In this document: piece after piece, positions 33,673 through 45,346 of the stretch
How the letters are laid out: every line of letters begins with the position of its first letter
How positions within the stretch are numbered: the stretch's first letter is position 1
Source: Neurospora tetrasperma FGSC 2508
Lineage: Eukaryota; Ascomycota; Sordariomycetes; Sordariales; Sordariaceae
Length of the DNA stretch: 64,000 nucleotides
NCBI RefSeq assembly: GCF_000213175.1
Contig: NW_009799102.1
Span: 338,178 to 402,177, forward strand
Direction of reading: 5' to 3'
Position numbers and translations under genes: made by a program
Notes under the pieces: model-generated
Told to the model about the DNA's origin: nothing
Database searches by the model: none
The model's input: only the letters and a program-made list of their open reading frames with translations

Positions 33673-34442
33673 GTAGGTAGGTAGGTAAGGTAGGGGAGTG
33701 TGCCAGGATTGAGTGAGGGCTAGAAGGATTACGATGGTGACTTGACTGCATTGAGGAGAGAGGAAAGGAAAGAAAAAGAAAACACAGAAAAATGGTGGCT
33801 AAGATGAAGTACCCGTGTTGGGGAGTTGGTTGCATGCCTACAGACCTGTTTGGTTCGGCAGATGTTAGCTGGGTGGTATGTATGGTAAAGAGAGAAAGAT
33901 GGAAGAGAAGCGTTTCCCAACAAGAGATACACGAAAGATCTGTCTGCATAATAGACTTATCTCGTAGATAGGTATCTATCATATGTGTCCAAAGCGTACT
34001 TGGATGTGTGCCAGGCATCAGGGGTATTAGGCAAAACCCATTGCAATGGAGCGGCGATCCCGCTTGCACTACCCCTTCGATATGCCTTCTGATGTAAGCG
34101 AGCCCTACCTACCTTCAGGTAACACAACCAGCTCTTAGCTACCTACCAGTTAGAGATTGATCATAGAGTTATCAGTGAGTCATCGAGCCCAACGAGTGAT
34201 CAGACGGGCTTAGGGGTCGAAATCCCAAATAACTTGAGGTGGAAGTCTGTAGTCAGCCTGGTGTTTGATACGTTTTTGTTGGCACGTTATGCTCTTTCCC
34301 CCCGCCTTTTAGATAGTATACCAAGTATGGAGGTACCCAAGTAAACTGTCGAACTAGATTCAGCTAACTGCGTCGGCCTTTAATATTGGTGTACTTCAAT
34401 GGTACTAGCAAAGGACAGACCTAAGGGAAATCTAACCGATGA

Positions 34443-34446
34443 TATA
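34443..34446 (+). promoter_or_regulatory. TATA element of the 5S rRNA gene (-29 to -26)
   Basis: TATA sits exactly 29 to 26 bases before the first base of the 5S gene. From what I recall, this is the spacing at which Neurospora 5S genes carry an essential upstream TATA element. Confidence 0.75.
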
Positions 34447-34471
34447 GGCAAATAAGCAAAGCATATCAAAC

Positions 34472-34590
34472 ACATACGACCATACCCACTGGAAAACTCG
34501 GGATCCCGTCCGCTCTCCCATAGATAAGCCAGTAAGGGCCTGACTAGTAGTTGGGTCGGTGACGACCAGCGAATCCCAGGTGTTGTATGT
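34472..34590 (+). rRNA. 5S ribosomal RNA, variant (non-alpha) type
   Basis: 119 nt. It begins ACATACGACCATA and ends GTTGTATGT, so the terminal helix (ACATAC/GTATGT) closes. The internal Pol III control region and loop parts match the Neurospora 5S pattern: CCCGTCCGCTC, TAGTAGTTGGGT, GGTGAC, CCAGCGAATCCC. Helix II differs from the major alpha gene as I remember it, but it still pairs (CCCACTGG with CCAGTAAGGG, one bulged A), and the CCTG/CAGG pair also changes on both sides. This suggests a functional minor 5S type rather than a pseudogene. A T run follows at once and a TATA element lies at -29. Single dispersed 5S genes, unlinked to the rDNA, are typical of Neurospora and relatives. Confidence 0.9.
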
Positions 34591-34596
34591 TTTTTT
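34590..34596 (+). terminator. Pol III terminator (T7)
   Basis: Seven T directly at the 3' end of the 5S rRNA gene, the usual RNA polymerase III stop signal. Confidence 0.85.
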
Positions 34597-35372
34597 GTTA
34601 GTTTTCAGCTATTTTCTTTTTTATTTTCAGTTTAATTTCTGGACATGCGAATAACGCTTTGTTGTGATTACGGGCTTGTACTGACTTTATCGTGTCTGTC
34701 TCGAGGTGACGATTGCTCCCGATGTTCCCCTATCTGGGGACGGGTATGAAGACGAAAGTCGTGATCGAAGAAGTGATTGTCGGAGGGAGGTGGACTCAAT
34801 CGGATGCCATGAATTGTAAAGAAGGGATGTTTAATACCCGCCTGGAATCGTGAAGAAGGTATTTAACTATGGAAGTGTCACGCAAGCGAGTCACGCAAAG
34901 AAAGTGCTAACATTCCAAGTTCGGCGTGCCGGTTAGTTTGAGTGAAGGGCAATGCCCATTGGAAAGGAAGGAATCAAGATTCCAGTCGGCTTATAACATC
35001 CGGGAACTGAAGCAACTGAGAAACGGTGATATCGAGCCCGGGTTCTGGGATAATGATTTATGAAATGACGCTTTTGAGGGGTTAAGTGGTTGTGGCCTAG
35101 TGCTCGATTTTTGGTGTTCGAGGAGCCGTGATCCCGTCGACATAGATGAGGTGCCCCGAGACAGATGGGCCGGCCGCGCCTGCAGCGCTATCACGTCACA
35201 AACAGGCACAGCCCTACAGCGGCCCAGGCTATTCCCGCAAGCGCTAAAAGCCCTGTAACCTACTTCAACATTCTGTTCCCTACACCATCGGTCCAGGTCA
35301 GATACCTCCCCCGGCATCCTCTTGACATGCTCCAACTCACAATCCCTTGGTTGCCTTCCACCTTAGGTAGTC

Positions 35373-36680
35373 CTACATCCCTCTCTCAACCTCCAAAATA
35401 GCCACCGAATCATCGTTCTTGGAATACCTGGTATCATACAGCCCGTTCAACGTGGAACCACCGCTCGATCCCCCGTACCACGACCTTACAGGTACCTCCT
35501 TTCTCTGCTGCTGATTATTGTCATCCTGCAAAACCTCCATGGCCACGATCTCCCCACCATGCCTCTTCTTCTTCTTTTCCCTTGTAAGCTTGGGCACCAA
35601 AAGTCGGATGAACGGTATCGAGGCGCCTATGACTGTGCAACTGACTTCGACCGAGTTCAAAGCGATTCCCAGGCCGGCTGCGTAGAGTTCTTGTTGGCCG
35701 AGGAAGAAGGTTTCGTAGGTTTTGATGACTTTGAGGATTGCTACAATGCCGGCTCTGGAGAGATGGGGGAGTCGGTGGGTTAGCGACTGGCGATTGCTAC
35801 TTTTTCAAGCTAGGTACGTTGATGGACACGCTGGAAAAAGAGGAAACTCACAGACATCCTGTGCTCATAGCACAGATGATGGCAATCTTTTGCTGGCGCT
35901 GCATTTGAAGCTTCCATACCACGAGTGTTGGGACCATAGATAAGAGGAAATCCTATCGGAAGAAGGATAAGACAGTCAGCAACGAAAGTGGACCTAACAT
36001 CTCCAAGTGTAGCTATCATAATCAAGAACAAACAAAGGGAAATGCCAGGACAGCTTACCGTAAGAGCAGCTAAAGCACACGCAGCCAAAGTCATGGGCAC
36101 GGTTATGTTGTGCGGAACGCAGTGTTTACTATCATCCTCATTCAAGAGCGCGACCAAGACGCTCCCGCATTGGGCAAAGGGCTGAACGATGGAAAGAGAA
36201 AAGAGAAAGACGGAGCTGGTGGTCATAGCGATCCAAAGCACCGTCTTCTGCGTCTTGTTTCTCACCAGCCGAAGAAGCGTGATGAAAAACGAGAGCTTGG
36301 AAACCCAGCAGATGGTGATGCCCGTGAACAGCAACGGAAGTTGAATCATGTGGTTTTTGTCAAACATTGGCAAGTAAATTTGTTTGCCTAAACTTTTGAT
36401 GTCGCTCGTGTGGAAGCCGAGCCCGTATTTGGTGTCGTAGAGGGCGAGGACGATGTAGGCAGTGGCTATAACCTTTTGTTTTACATGTTAGCTTTGGGCG
36501 TTCTTCAGGCTCTGGTGGGAGAGACTTCCTTACCCAGGCAAAAAGTAACACCCAATCATCAAGAAAGTACTTGGTCTTTGAAAGACGCTTTGAGTAGAAT
36601 CGCAGGGACATGCAAATAGTGGCAATGAGGTGAAAGACAATCATGCTGCTAGCCATGGTCGGTACGGCAGTCTCGACCAT
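35373..36680 (-). CDS. PTH11-like seven-transmembrane protein (fungal rhodopsin-domain family), copy 1
   Basis: Four exons: 36534-36680, 36059-36472, 35852-35952 and 35373-35754 (introns 61, 106 and 97 nt) give 347 residues. I chose the MVETAV start because it gives a first exon of 49 codons, the same as the paralogue at 42.8 kb; an upstream ATG at 36836 would add 52 residues without clear homology. Hydrophobic helices, RFYSKR after helix 1, LDDW near the first splice, KYGLG, LSKLSFFITLLRL-like SKLSFFIT and a cysteine in the second extracellular loop (CVPHNI) are typical of the PTH11-related or Fung_rhodopsin integral membrane family. The C-terminal tail is basic, then acidic (DDSVAILEVERGM), cytosolic. 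These are putative receptors for surface or nutrient cues; the ligand is unknown. There is no CFEM domain. Confidence 0.85.
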
Positions 36681-39600
36681 CCTGCCCGTATCCCGAGTGG
36701 TTGAGGCATCATAGCAGATGAAGACCGTAAGTGATAGAGTCAAGACAAATTTTTGCAGTGTTTGGAATAGAGAACTGGGCGTGGAGGTTCGAACAAACCC
36801 ATTCCTGAAAGCCAAACTGATGGAAGTACGGTGCATTATAAGTTGAACGGTTCGAGAACCGTGATTTAGTTGCCTGGAGAGGAACTGAAACCATAAGTGA
36901 AAGGGGGTTGCGCATCTCCCAGTCGATCTACATATTCATAAGCTGTCCTCATTGCTGGAGATATTGCAAGCAAGTTTCACATGGACAAAATGGGTTTTGT
37001 TTGAGAAGATCTTGATTTTTCCTCAAAAAGACCAAAAACAAACAAACTGGCAATCCCAAGCCACAACTCGTTATCACTCAGCGCTTTCTCGACAATGCTG
37101 CATTCCGGACATCGGAAAGTCGATATTGGTATCTTTGGTTGAAGGACGATCAACGCACCTGTAGTGGTTTCGCAAATTTGCCTACAACTTTGAAGTGTTG
37201 CGTTTCTGTCTGTTTTGCAATGTTGACGAATGAACTTACATGCTCAATCTCGAAGAGGGTCGGGCCTCCTAATAGTAGTCCCAATTTTTGGTGTTTCCGA
37301 TTATCCTAGGTAGGTACCTTTGAGAATTTACATGTTAAGGGCGCGCCATGCTACCTACCAACTCTTCCACTTCAGGGATTCGGCAATCACGTTCTTCGCC
37401 GTCTTCCTCGACATCCATTTCAACCTACACGAACCTGTCCAGGCCAGCTGCGCGCAGCCATGAGTAAGTACACATATAGAGACACTAGATAAAAAGACTC
37501 ATGTGACCGTTTTCACCCAGCATTGGATTCCGGATTATTGAAAAAGTGCACTTGAAGAAGAAGGTGACGGAGATGCCTATAGTAGGGGTTTAGAAAGAGA
37601 TTGAAATGAATGGAAAGCTTATCAAGAGTATAGCCGTTCATTGTGGTCAAATTTTATCACTAGGAATATCTAGAAAACTACGGTAGATAGAAATTCAGTC
37701 TAGACTCCGCTCCGGGACACTTGGTTAATAAGAACCGTACAGGTGGGTAGGACCGACCTAATGTGCAGTAATTGTAGGCAGGTGCAGCCTGTAGACGGCT
37801 CTGCAGCTTTCCTCCCGAGCTCGGGCAGGCAGGCAACCCCCATGGGCCGCCTACTATAAGCCCTGTAATTCCCGTCGCTTGGCAGCCACTTCCTCCGTCA
37901 GCGCTTCCACTCGAGCTCTTGAACTTGGTTTTCCATCTTCCACAACAGATCAAACCATGGGAGACACTCAGCAATATCATCAACCTTCATCGGGTTTGGA
38001 GACAAAATGATCTTCATGTCGACTTCACAATTGATTCGAGCATGGCCCTATATTGATTGGAGTAGCTAGAGAGCAGTTCAGTGACTGTTTTTGGCGATGA
38101 ACAAGGTGAGTCGATCGCGCGGAACTTCCAGACCCAGGGCGCATCCTCCACCAAACGCCTGCCACGGCTAATTGAACATCTATCATCCATTGTCTCCTAC
38201 AATGCCCTCACACACAACTCTCTAGTCCATTTTCGTTCTCAGACTTCCGACCTCAACTACCTTCATAGGCGTTATGAACTCCGACCCAATACCTGCGCAC
38301 GCGACAAGACGGCCGCGGTATCTCCCCCGTCTAGCGTTCGTTGACGTACCCCAATAATCTTTGGTTGTTGCAGCGCTTCGAGATAACAAGTTGACCCAAT
38401 GACCACGTCGTCGAAAGATGGCGTGACAGTTCGGTCTTCCCCGCACACATCGATGTCCGGTTCGTTTACGATGATATCCCGACAAGAGACTTCCATCACG
38501 AAGGGCTTGTACGCAAGAGCGATTGGCGAAGAGAAAATGAAGCGAGCCAGAATTCTACAGATACGGGAGATGGAGATGGGGGCTGTTACCATCTGCCACA
38601 TCCACAAGTTGGTAGCATTGATATCAATTTTGGTCCAGTTTCAGGTTCGGCCACAAGCTCATGCAACACACAATGATGGCCTAATGGCTGGGTTGATTTC
38701 TTTCCAAGGCAATTTGAAGACATGTTAGGGAAAACGTTGAGAATGCAATAATGCTGCGGGGCTTTCTTGTCAAAAAGCCCAACCCAGGACTGGATTGGCG
38801 CCGAGGGGGAGGCGACCAGCCATCTTATGCTCGACCGAAGAAGCATTTCCGGGACCGAAGCAAACACCAGAATTATATCGATATCTATCCCCCTGCCGTC
38901 AAGTACCGGGTTGATGTTTGCCATCGCCAGCCATGGGTGACTTCTCAAAACCTGTCAACAGTTAGCCACCCGAGTTAGCACATGGTCATCTGCGGCTTGT
39001 TCCGAGGCATCAGCAGCAACAAGCTGAACAAGGTGAGCCAGATCCCAGCGAATTCTTCACCTCGCTAATAATAGCAAACCGCAGTCCTGCGTTGCCTCAC
39101 AGATCCAGCACGCCATCATGATTGCTCGGGACGTCCAAAGCTTTTCCTAGTCCTGTACCGCGTCGCCCTTAGAAACTGACCCGACCTTCTAAGGGGGCTG
39201 TTATTGACCCTCCAGACGGGCCTTCACACCCGGGCAGTCAAATGCCTACAAGTCAATCCCAACCCAATCGAGCAGACTAATCATCCTTCAATGCCCTGTG
39301 CCCCCATACCCGCATAATGGTCATGTCACGACACACCTCAATAAATTAGCGCCTCCTCAGCTGTCGCCTTGTATAAATGTACACAATGTTGGGAGTACTT
39401 CTCTCCGTCTGCGAGTTACAGGTCCGTCAACACACACTCAGAAAGGCGGGGGGATACTAAACCATGGCCTGCATGGCGCCGAAGAAGGCTGTCATTTTTT
39501 TTTCTTTTTGCGGTCATTACACTGCTTCTATAATCTCTGGGGCAATGGAGGGAGAAAGAGGTTTCCGGAACTTGCCATCATCTCGAGGATCATTTCTCGC

Positions 39601-42600
39601 GGAGAAAGCTTCTACTTCGCGCCTAATCTAGTCTTCGATACCGAAACAGTACTCAAATAACAGGTGACTTCCCCCAGGGCCGGCATATTCCGCGCGATGA
39701 CAGAGTCTGCAGACTGCACGTAAGTTCGGCTAGGTAGCTGATGTCGTTCCCAAAATTATTTTGTTTGCTTACCCCTACCAATAGATAGCCGGAAAGTAGT
39801 CAGCCACTTCGAAATAGTTCATGTTTGCCTTTTTTTCCCTTTTATACGAAGCAGTAGCTCTTGAATCGAATCTCCCACCCGGGGTACGGGAGTTTCCAGG
39901 CTCCATGAAGCTTGGAACCCCCCGAGGCCTCTCGACAGCGTCTGGGTACCGAGAGCATAGGTACCGGTTCAAATAAACCATTCTTTTTGAGAGTGCATAG
40001 TTCATACAAAAGGTCCCTGTTCTTGGGGATGATTGAGTGTGTTCTTAGGTACCTAATCAAAGGCCCACCCAAGGCATTCCTCTGGCAGGGATACCGTACC
40101 GTGCCGAACCTACTGAAGGGTTGTTCTTGAAGTTGCATTTTGCATCGTTCATGCGCAAGCGTACCTACCGCGTTTTAACTCCGTCGAGATTTGGTGAAGA
40201 TATTCCTGCTAATTCTAGCGCGTACCGGGAATGTGTAGGTATCTAGGCGCCCTCCTCGTGAGCAGAAAGTCACGTAGGTCACTTGACTTGTCTTCAATGG
40301 TTATACTATTTCCAACTTCCTGCATAGGAAAACAAGCGCGCGGGTTACCGCAAAAAGATGACTCTAGAGGTACCTTCAGTTAGTACCCTAATCAAGACAA
40401 CAACCACCGTAACTGCCACACTCCGAACGAAGCCTCTCTCCCGTCCATAGGTACCAGACGCCGGCCGGATCTCACGCCGTCATCTTTGTGCAACCGTCGC
40501 ACGACATGATACATACCTAGGTATGTTACGATGCGGTTAGGTCCGCACAACTCAACCTGCACATGAGATCTTGTACGACAGACAGACACCGGGAAGACCG
40601 TTTGTCTCACACTAGGTACAACTATCTACGTAACGGCGCATTTACCAGCCATTTGGGCATGCTGCTTGGAAGTGCCCGAGTAAATTGACACCTGCCGACG
40701 GACTGAATTCGTTTATGGTCTGGTCTGGGCGAGAGGAGAGACATCATGGCTGGGCGGCGAGCAAAAAAAATTATAAAGAAAATTTTATCAAGACGAATCT
40801 ACTTAGGTACGCAGTAGAGTTACCATAGTGTCCGAGAAGTCAAAGAAAGAAAGTACCTAAGTACAGGTAAGTATATCAGGCTGACGTTCTTTGTTTCATA
40901 CCTACCTAGAGGTAGCTAGAGCTGCTGCGGGCATGGCTTTTGTACCTAGTCACAACTACTCAAAGGTTTACTACAATCCAATGAATATAACTCCCAATGC
41001 ATATATGAGGAAACGAACGGCCAGCGATCCGTCATGACAGTGGCGGAGGGACTGACTTTAGCGCTCGCTGGCTGGCTGACTTTGATGGAAGTAAGCTAGC
41101 TAGTTGTACGATCACCGTTAGGATAATTGGTTAGAGTAAGGGTGAGGGTAAGGTAGGTATTAAATACCAATTGTACTATACCAATCTGTCCTGGACTGGT
41201 GTAGTTTAAGTCGTATGTTGGACAGTCGTTAGAACTTGCACAGCGCAAGATTAAAACCCCGAAGACTGGCAATGCTGTTTCGGTCCTTGAGATTTGGGTT
41301 GAGACAGGTCAATAAGGCCCGAAATACTTCGGAGGTTAAATCGGCCATGGGCTAGGGCTGGTGTTTGCTATAGGAGTTCACATGCAGAGGATCGTAACGG
41401 TCATATATGTAGGGTACTAGGTAATTGGATTGGAGTACCTACCTACCTATGTAATCACTTGATCAGCGGCCGTTGAGATACATGCTAATGTTATTGGGTT
41501 AAAACTACTTTGCTTCTTCTCCTCATGGTACACACACACTTTGTTCTGAGGGAGGCCAGTGCAATAATCGACAACTCCGGTCGGGACCGCGGCGCGCGCC
41601 GGGGGGTGTGTGCGTGTGTGTGTGTGTGTTTCACAACACCCAATCATCGCCGTGGCGTTTCTATCCCTTGCAGCCAGCAAGCCGTCTTGGACGATTGCGC
41701 AACAACTACCTACCATACGGTTTCCCAGGTATTTGGTTAAAGTTTGTTTGCTGTGATGGTACATACCTAGAGATACCTAGTCTATGTGATCATATTGTTT
41801 TTGCTCGGCTATTGTTGGCGCATCTGGCCTCGCTTAAAGACATGTGTAATTCTGGAAGGTCGTTGCGAAGAATACCTAATTTAGGTACCTTGGCGTAGGG
41901 ATCCATCGAACAAGTGTACATAGTAATGACGGGCGTTTAGGTAGTTGCGGGCCAAGACAAAAAAATGTTAAAGACTGGTAGATGTTGTACTGTGTAGGCT
42001 GTCGACAGTCGAGTTCTTTGTTTGCTACATATGTATGCCCACCACCCCCCATCGCATCAGGCTAAGCTCGCCGCCGCTCACTTGTCGTTCTGAGATTATG
42101 GATGGGTAGGTAGCCATTTGATTGAACACTTTGTTATTCTTGTGGCTCACTCGGAGAATGCAAGCCCACGCACGGCATTCGTTCTTCGTGAGAAGGCGGC
42201 AATCCGGCCATCGGGCGGCCTTTTTTTTTCTTTTTTCTTTTTGCGCCACAACGCTCGGTTCGTTGGCGTTGTCTTTGTTCTTCGGCTCCAGTCCTCGAGC
42301 GAGTCCGCAGATCAGTTCTTTACATTCGACGGTTGCGGGAGTTTGTGAGTTGCGTACAATCGGCTTCTTCAACGGTGCGGCAGGTTTCGTCGACAAGTAG
42401 AATATGACAGCCCCCCCCCCCCCCCTCTTTTTCCCTATCTATCAGGTAAAGGCGAGAAAGGCTAAACCGACTGGCTAGGCCCGATCTTCAACTCACTGTA
42501 GCAAACAAGACGTGAACCCTATGGATGGATAAGGAGTGCCCGGGCAGCCAATGAGCTTCATGATGTAGCTTCATTGCACCGGAACTTCCCAGACGGACTG

Positions 42601-42820
42601 ATGGAATAATAACAGCATGGGAGATGGGTAGAGGTAGGGCTGCTTTCACTGACTTTGATTATAAAGATCGTGGGTACCTACTCGTTGTCTTTGACACCTT
42701 TGATCTTCTGGAAACATCAGTCAGTGCCGGCCAACAACATTTGACGTGCCCCTTGCAAAACCATCAGACTCAGACATACTCATCGCAGAGTAGAGTCAAC
42801 GAGAGAGAGCTTTACCAAAG
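36681..42820. other. 6.1-kb interval without a recognisable gene
   Basis: The longest gene-free stretch apart from the gapped one. It is dense in TACCTA/TAGGTA motifs (for example 37309, 40164, 40514, 40900, 41437, 41764, 42105) and contains a GT microsatellite at 41606. Open frames at 38272-38607 and 38586-38948 (minus) are of moderate length but have no recognisable domain, start context or splice links. I see no transposon ends or RT/transposase motifs. It may carry non-coding transcripts or a lineage-specific gene that I cannot recognise. Confidence 0.5.
41606..41629 (+). repeat. (GT)n microsatellite
   Basis: GT repeats with a single C interruption, next to a GC-rich GCGCGCGCC stretch; alternating purine-pyrimidine sequence. 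Confidence 0.9.
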
Positions 42821-44170
42821 ATGTCCAAGACCATGATACCGGCGTTGTTCGCCGCCACGATCCCCTTCCTCATCTTATCTATTGTCTTTGCATGCCTGAG
42901 GTTCTACTGCAAGCGACCCAAACAGGCCAAATTCTTTGTAGACGACTATCTGTTGATCATTTCTTGGGTATGTCAACAACACTCCTGTCTCTCCAGTGTC
43001 AGAAGAAACGTTAGTTACTAACACTCGTGCGTGACCTTGTCAAAGTTTCTTTTGTTTGGTCAAACCGTCATCATCCTTTGGTCAACGCAATACGGACTGG
43101 GAATTCCTCCTGCCAAGCTCGACATGAAGAAAGTTCCCACCTTGGTCGCCTGGACGCCCACGGCACTGTTCCTGGCTCTCAACGCAGCAGGCCTGTCGAA
43201 ACTGTCCTTCTTCATCACCTTGATTCGAATCTCTTCGAAGCGATGGCAGAAAATCGCTCTTTGGGTGGTGGCGATTCACTCCACCATCTTGGTGGTCGGC
43301 ACATCGGTCCTGGGATTTGTCGACTGTAATTTCTATCGGAGAAAAGACCCGCTGCATCATGATCATTGCGTCCCCGAGAAGGTCGGTAAGATCTTGGCTC
43401 TCACCGTCTTGATGCACGGGGCTATCGTTGTGAGTAAAGTCCGCTGGAGGATATGTTAGCTCTTTAAACTGATAGGAAGTGTCCCAGGAATTCTGTTTAT
43501 CCTTCGTGCCCGCCATGTTGCTGTGGAACTTGGAAATGAAGCGGCGAGAAAAGATCGGTCTCATCTGCGCAATGAGCCTAGGATTCATGTAAGTGACAGG
43601 TGGCCAGCTCACGTCGTCGTATGCCGTTGCTAACATTGAACTGCGCTTTATAGTTCCAGTATCCTAGCAGCGCTAAAGACAAAAGACCATTGGAAGGCCG
43701 TTTTTGGGGGTACGGGAATGCCTAACACGTATATCCTCGGACGCGAGGCAGTGTTTGGGATCACGGAGGTGTGCATGACCATCATCGCCGCCTGTATCCC
43801 TTTCTTGCGCCCGTTGCTGCACAAGTTTGTGGACGGCAAAGGAAGGGTCGAGATGCCGTTGGCGCTGAAGAACATGGCTACAGACAGTAGTAGTAACGGT
43901 GCCTCTGACATGGGGCACCCGCACACTCGGCTCGGAAGCTCAAGCACCTTTACGACGACGAAACATGGTGGCGCTCGAGAGGAGGATGCTGTTGCCATCC
44001 TCGAGGCTGAAAGTGTGGCAGACCATGACAGCCAGGATGCAGAGTCCAACGAATCAGGAACCATTGTGTGCAAGACTAACGTGAGCGTACAATATAGACC
44101 TAGAGAGGTACACGAGGGGGAATGCCGAGGTCATTGTGAAGTTGGTGTATCTGGGCCAGGTGAAAACTGA
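42821..44170 (+). CDS. PTH11-like seven-transmembrane protein (fungal rhodopsin-domain family), copy 2
   Basis: Four exons: 42821-42967, 43046-43429, 43488-43588 and 43654-44170 (introns 78, 58 and 65 nt; donors GTATGT, GTGAGT, GTAAGT; a perfect TTACTAAC branch site in intron 1) give 382 residues. It shares with the 36-kb gene the first exon length (147 nt), third exon length (101 nt), all three splice phases and motifs: RFYCKR, VDDYLLIISW at the first splice, QYGLG, SKLSFFITLIRI, HCVPEK, and EFCLSFVPAMLLWNLEMKRREKIGLICAMS in exon 3. The C-terminal tail is longer (about 150 residues), Ser/Thr/Glu-rich, with a DAVAILEAE element echoing DSVAILEVE of the paralogue. It is a probable plasma-membrane receptor-like protein; ligand and G-protein partner unknown. 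Confidence 0.88.
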
Positions 44171-45346
44171 TATCCGGGGGCAGTGGTGGGTGTTCAAGGA
44201 GGTCAACATGTATGTCAGATCCCTCTTTCAGTGCTTTCAACGTGTAACCCGAGCGGCAGTTGGTCGTCTGTTTTGAATCTGTCTGGGTATAGACTTCCGA
44301 TCGGACGGGGTTTGGTGATGTGGTACGTTTTGCTCCCAACTCGGTTTCAGGCACACACTGTAAGGTCGCCGTAGCAGCAGTGAGAGGAAGCTTATCTCCG
44401 GCAGCGTTGAGATGGGAAGGGGACGTGAGATGCTTGGGGGGACAAGATGGAATGGGATCGTCGCGAATCCGGGGCCATGGCGCGGGGTAAGAGTCTCGGG
44501 CTATGCAGCCTTACCCCCTCGGGTTTCCCCAATCGAGCCAAGTGTTGAAGCTATTGGGGAGCAAAATCCGGGGTAATTCCCCACCTTTCCCCGGGTTCAG
44601 TCATGCCATGCTTTCCAATAAAGTGACCACCAATGAGCCATCAGTTCAGCCATACATAAGACGAGATACTCCAACCAGCAGTCTTTACCCAATCGCCCTA
44701 GTCTACCGACCCTCCACGAACGAGAAGCTATGAATGTCCTCAGATTCGATAGCGCTTCCATCCCCAGGCTTGGCAACTTCATGTCGGTTGTCTTCCTGCC
44801 CTGCTTTGGGTAAAATCTCGGGTAAAGGTTGGGGGAGAATGAGGGGAAATAGAGTTAGGTGGGGGGTAAGAAAGGGAAGCCATTCCAGAAAGTGATCGGC
44901 ACCGGTTGTCATCATAGGCTTTTTCTTGGGAGAACATCCCTTAGTAAACGTCGAATGACCAGCTGAAACCATGGTATGTATGCCAGACGATATCCGGGTG
45001 AAGAGAGCCAGATGGCTGGTTCCGTCGGATGAATAGATGATGACGCAGGCTACATATACCGTCGGCGTCCCTGTCGGTGTATCCTGTCATCCGCCTCAAG
45101 CATCTGCCCTATTCGTTGAGCTTGCGGCCTTGTACGACTTGAGATAGACAGACAGACAGACAGCCGAGAAAGAGAGAAAGAGATAATACCTCTAGCTCAT
45201 CACTAGGCAGGAATGGTGTAGCCATCAACCAACCACTCCTTCCCGTCTTTTCAGTCCTGTCCACCATCATCGACCACATCCTCTACCACACTCCTTCTTT
45301 TTTCCCTTCTTCCTCCTGCACCTCTAACCCATCCTTCGCCCTCAAA
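44171..45346. other. Intergenic, upstream of the MFS transporter
   Basis: 1.2 kb with no supported gene. An ACAG microsatellite run lies at about 45148-45163 and CT-rich leader-like sequence just before the MFS start. Confidence 0.5.

Larger units (their letters stand above)
33673..35372. other. Intergenic region containing a 5S rRNA gene
   Basis: 1.7 kb. Apart from the 5S gene (34472-34590), it contains a GTAG/TAGG-rich patch directly after the AA8 stop codon (33671-33695) and no supported protein gene. Confidence 0.6.

Noticed and set aside
38272-38948. Two overlapping minus-strand frames (111 and 120 codons)
   Set aside because: Somewhat protein-like composition but no domain, splice link or start context; left as unassigned.
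36681-42820. Possible decayed transposon in the 6-kb gene-free stretch
   Set aside because: No terminal repeats, transposase or reverse-transcriptase motifs, and no marked AT-rich mutation pattern were seen by eye.
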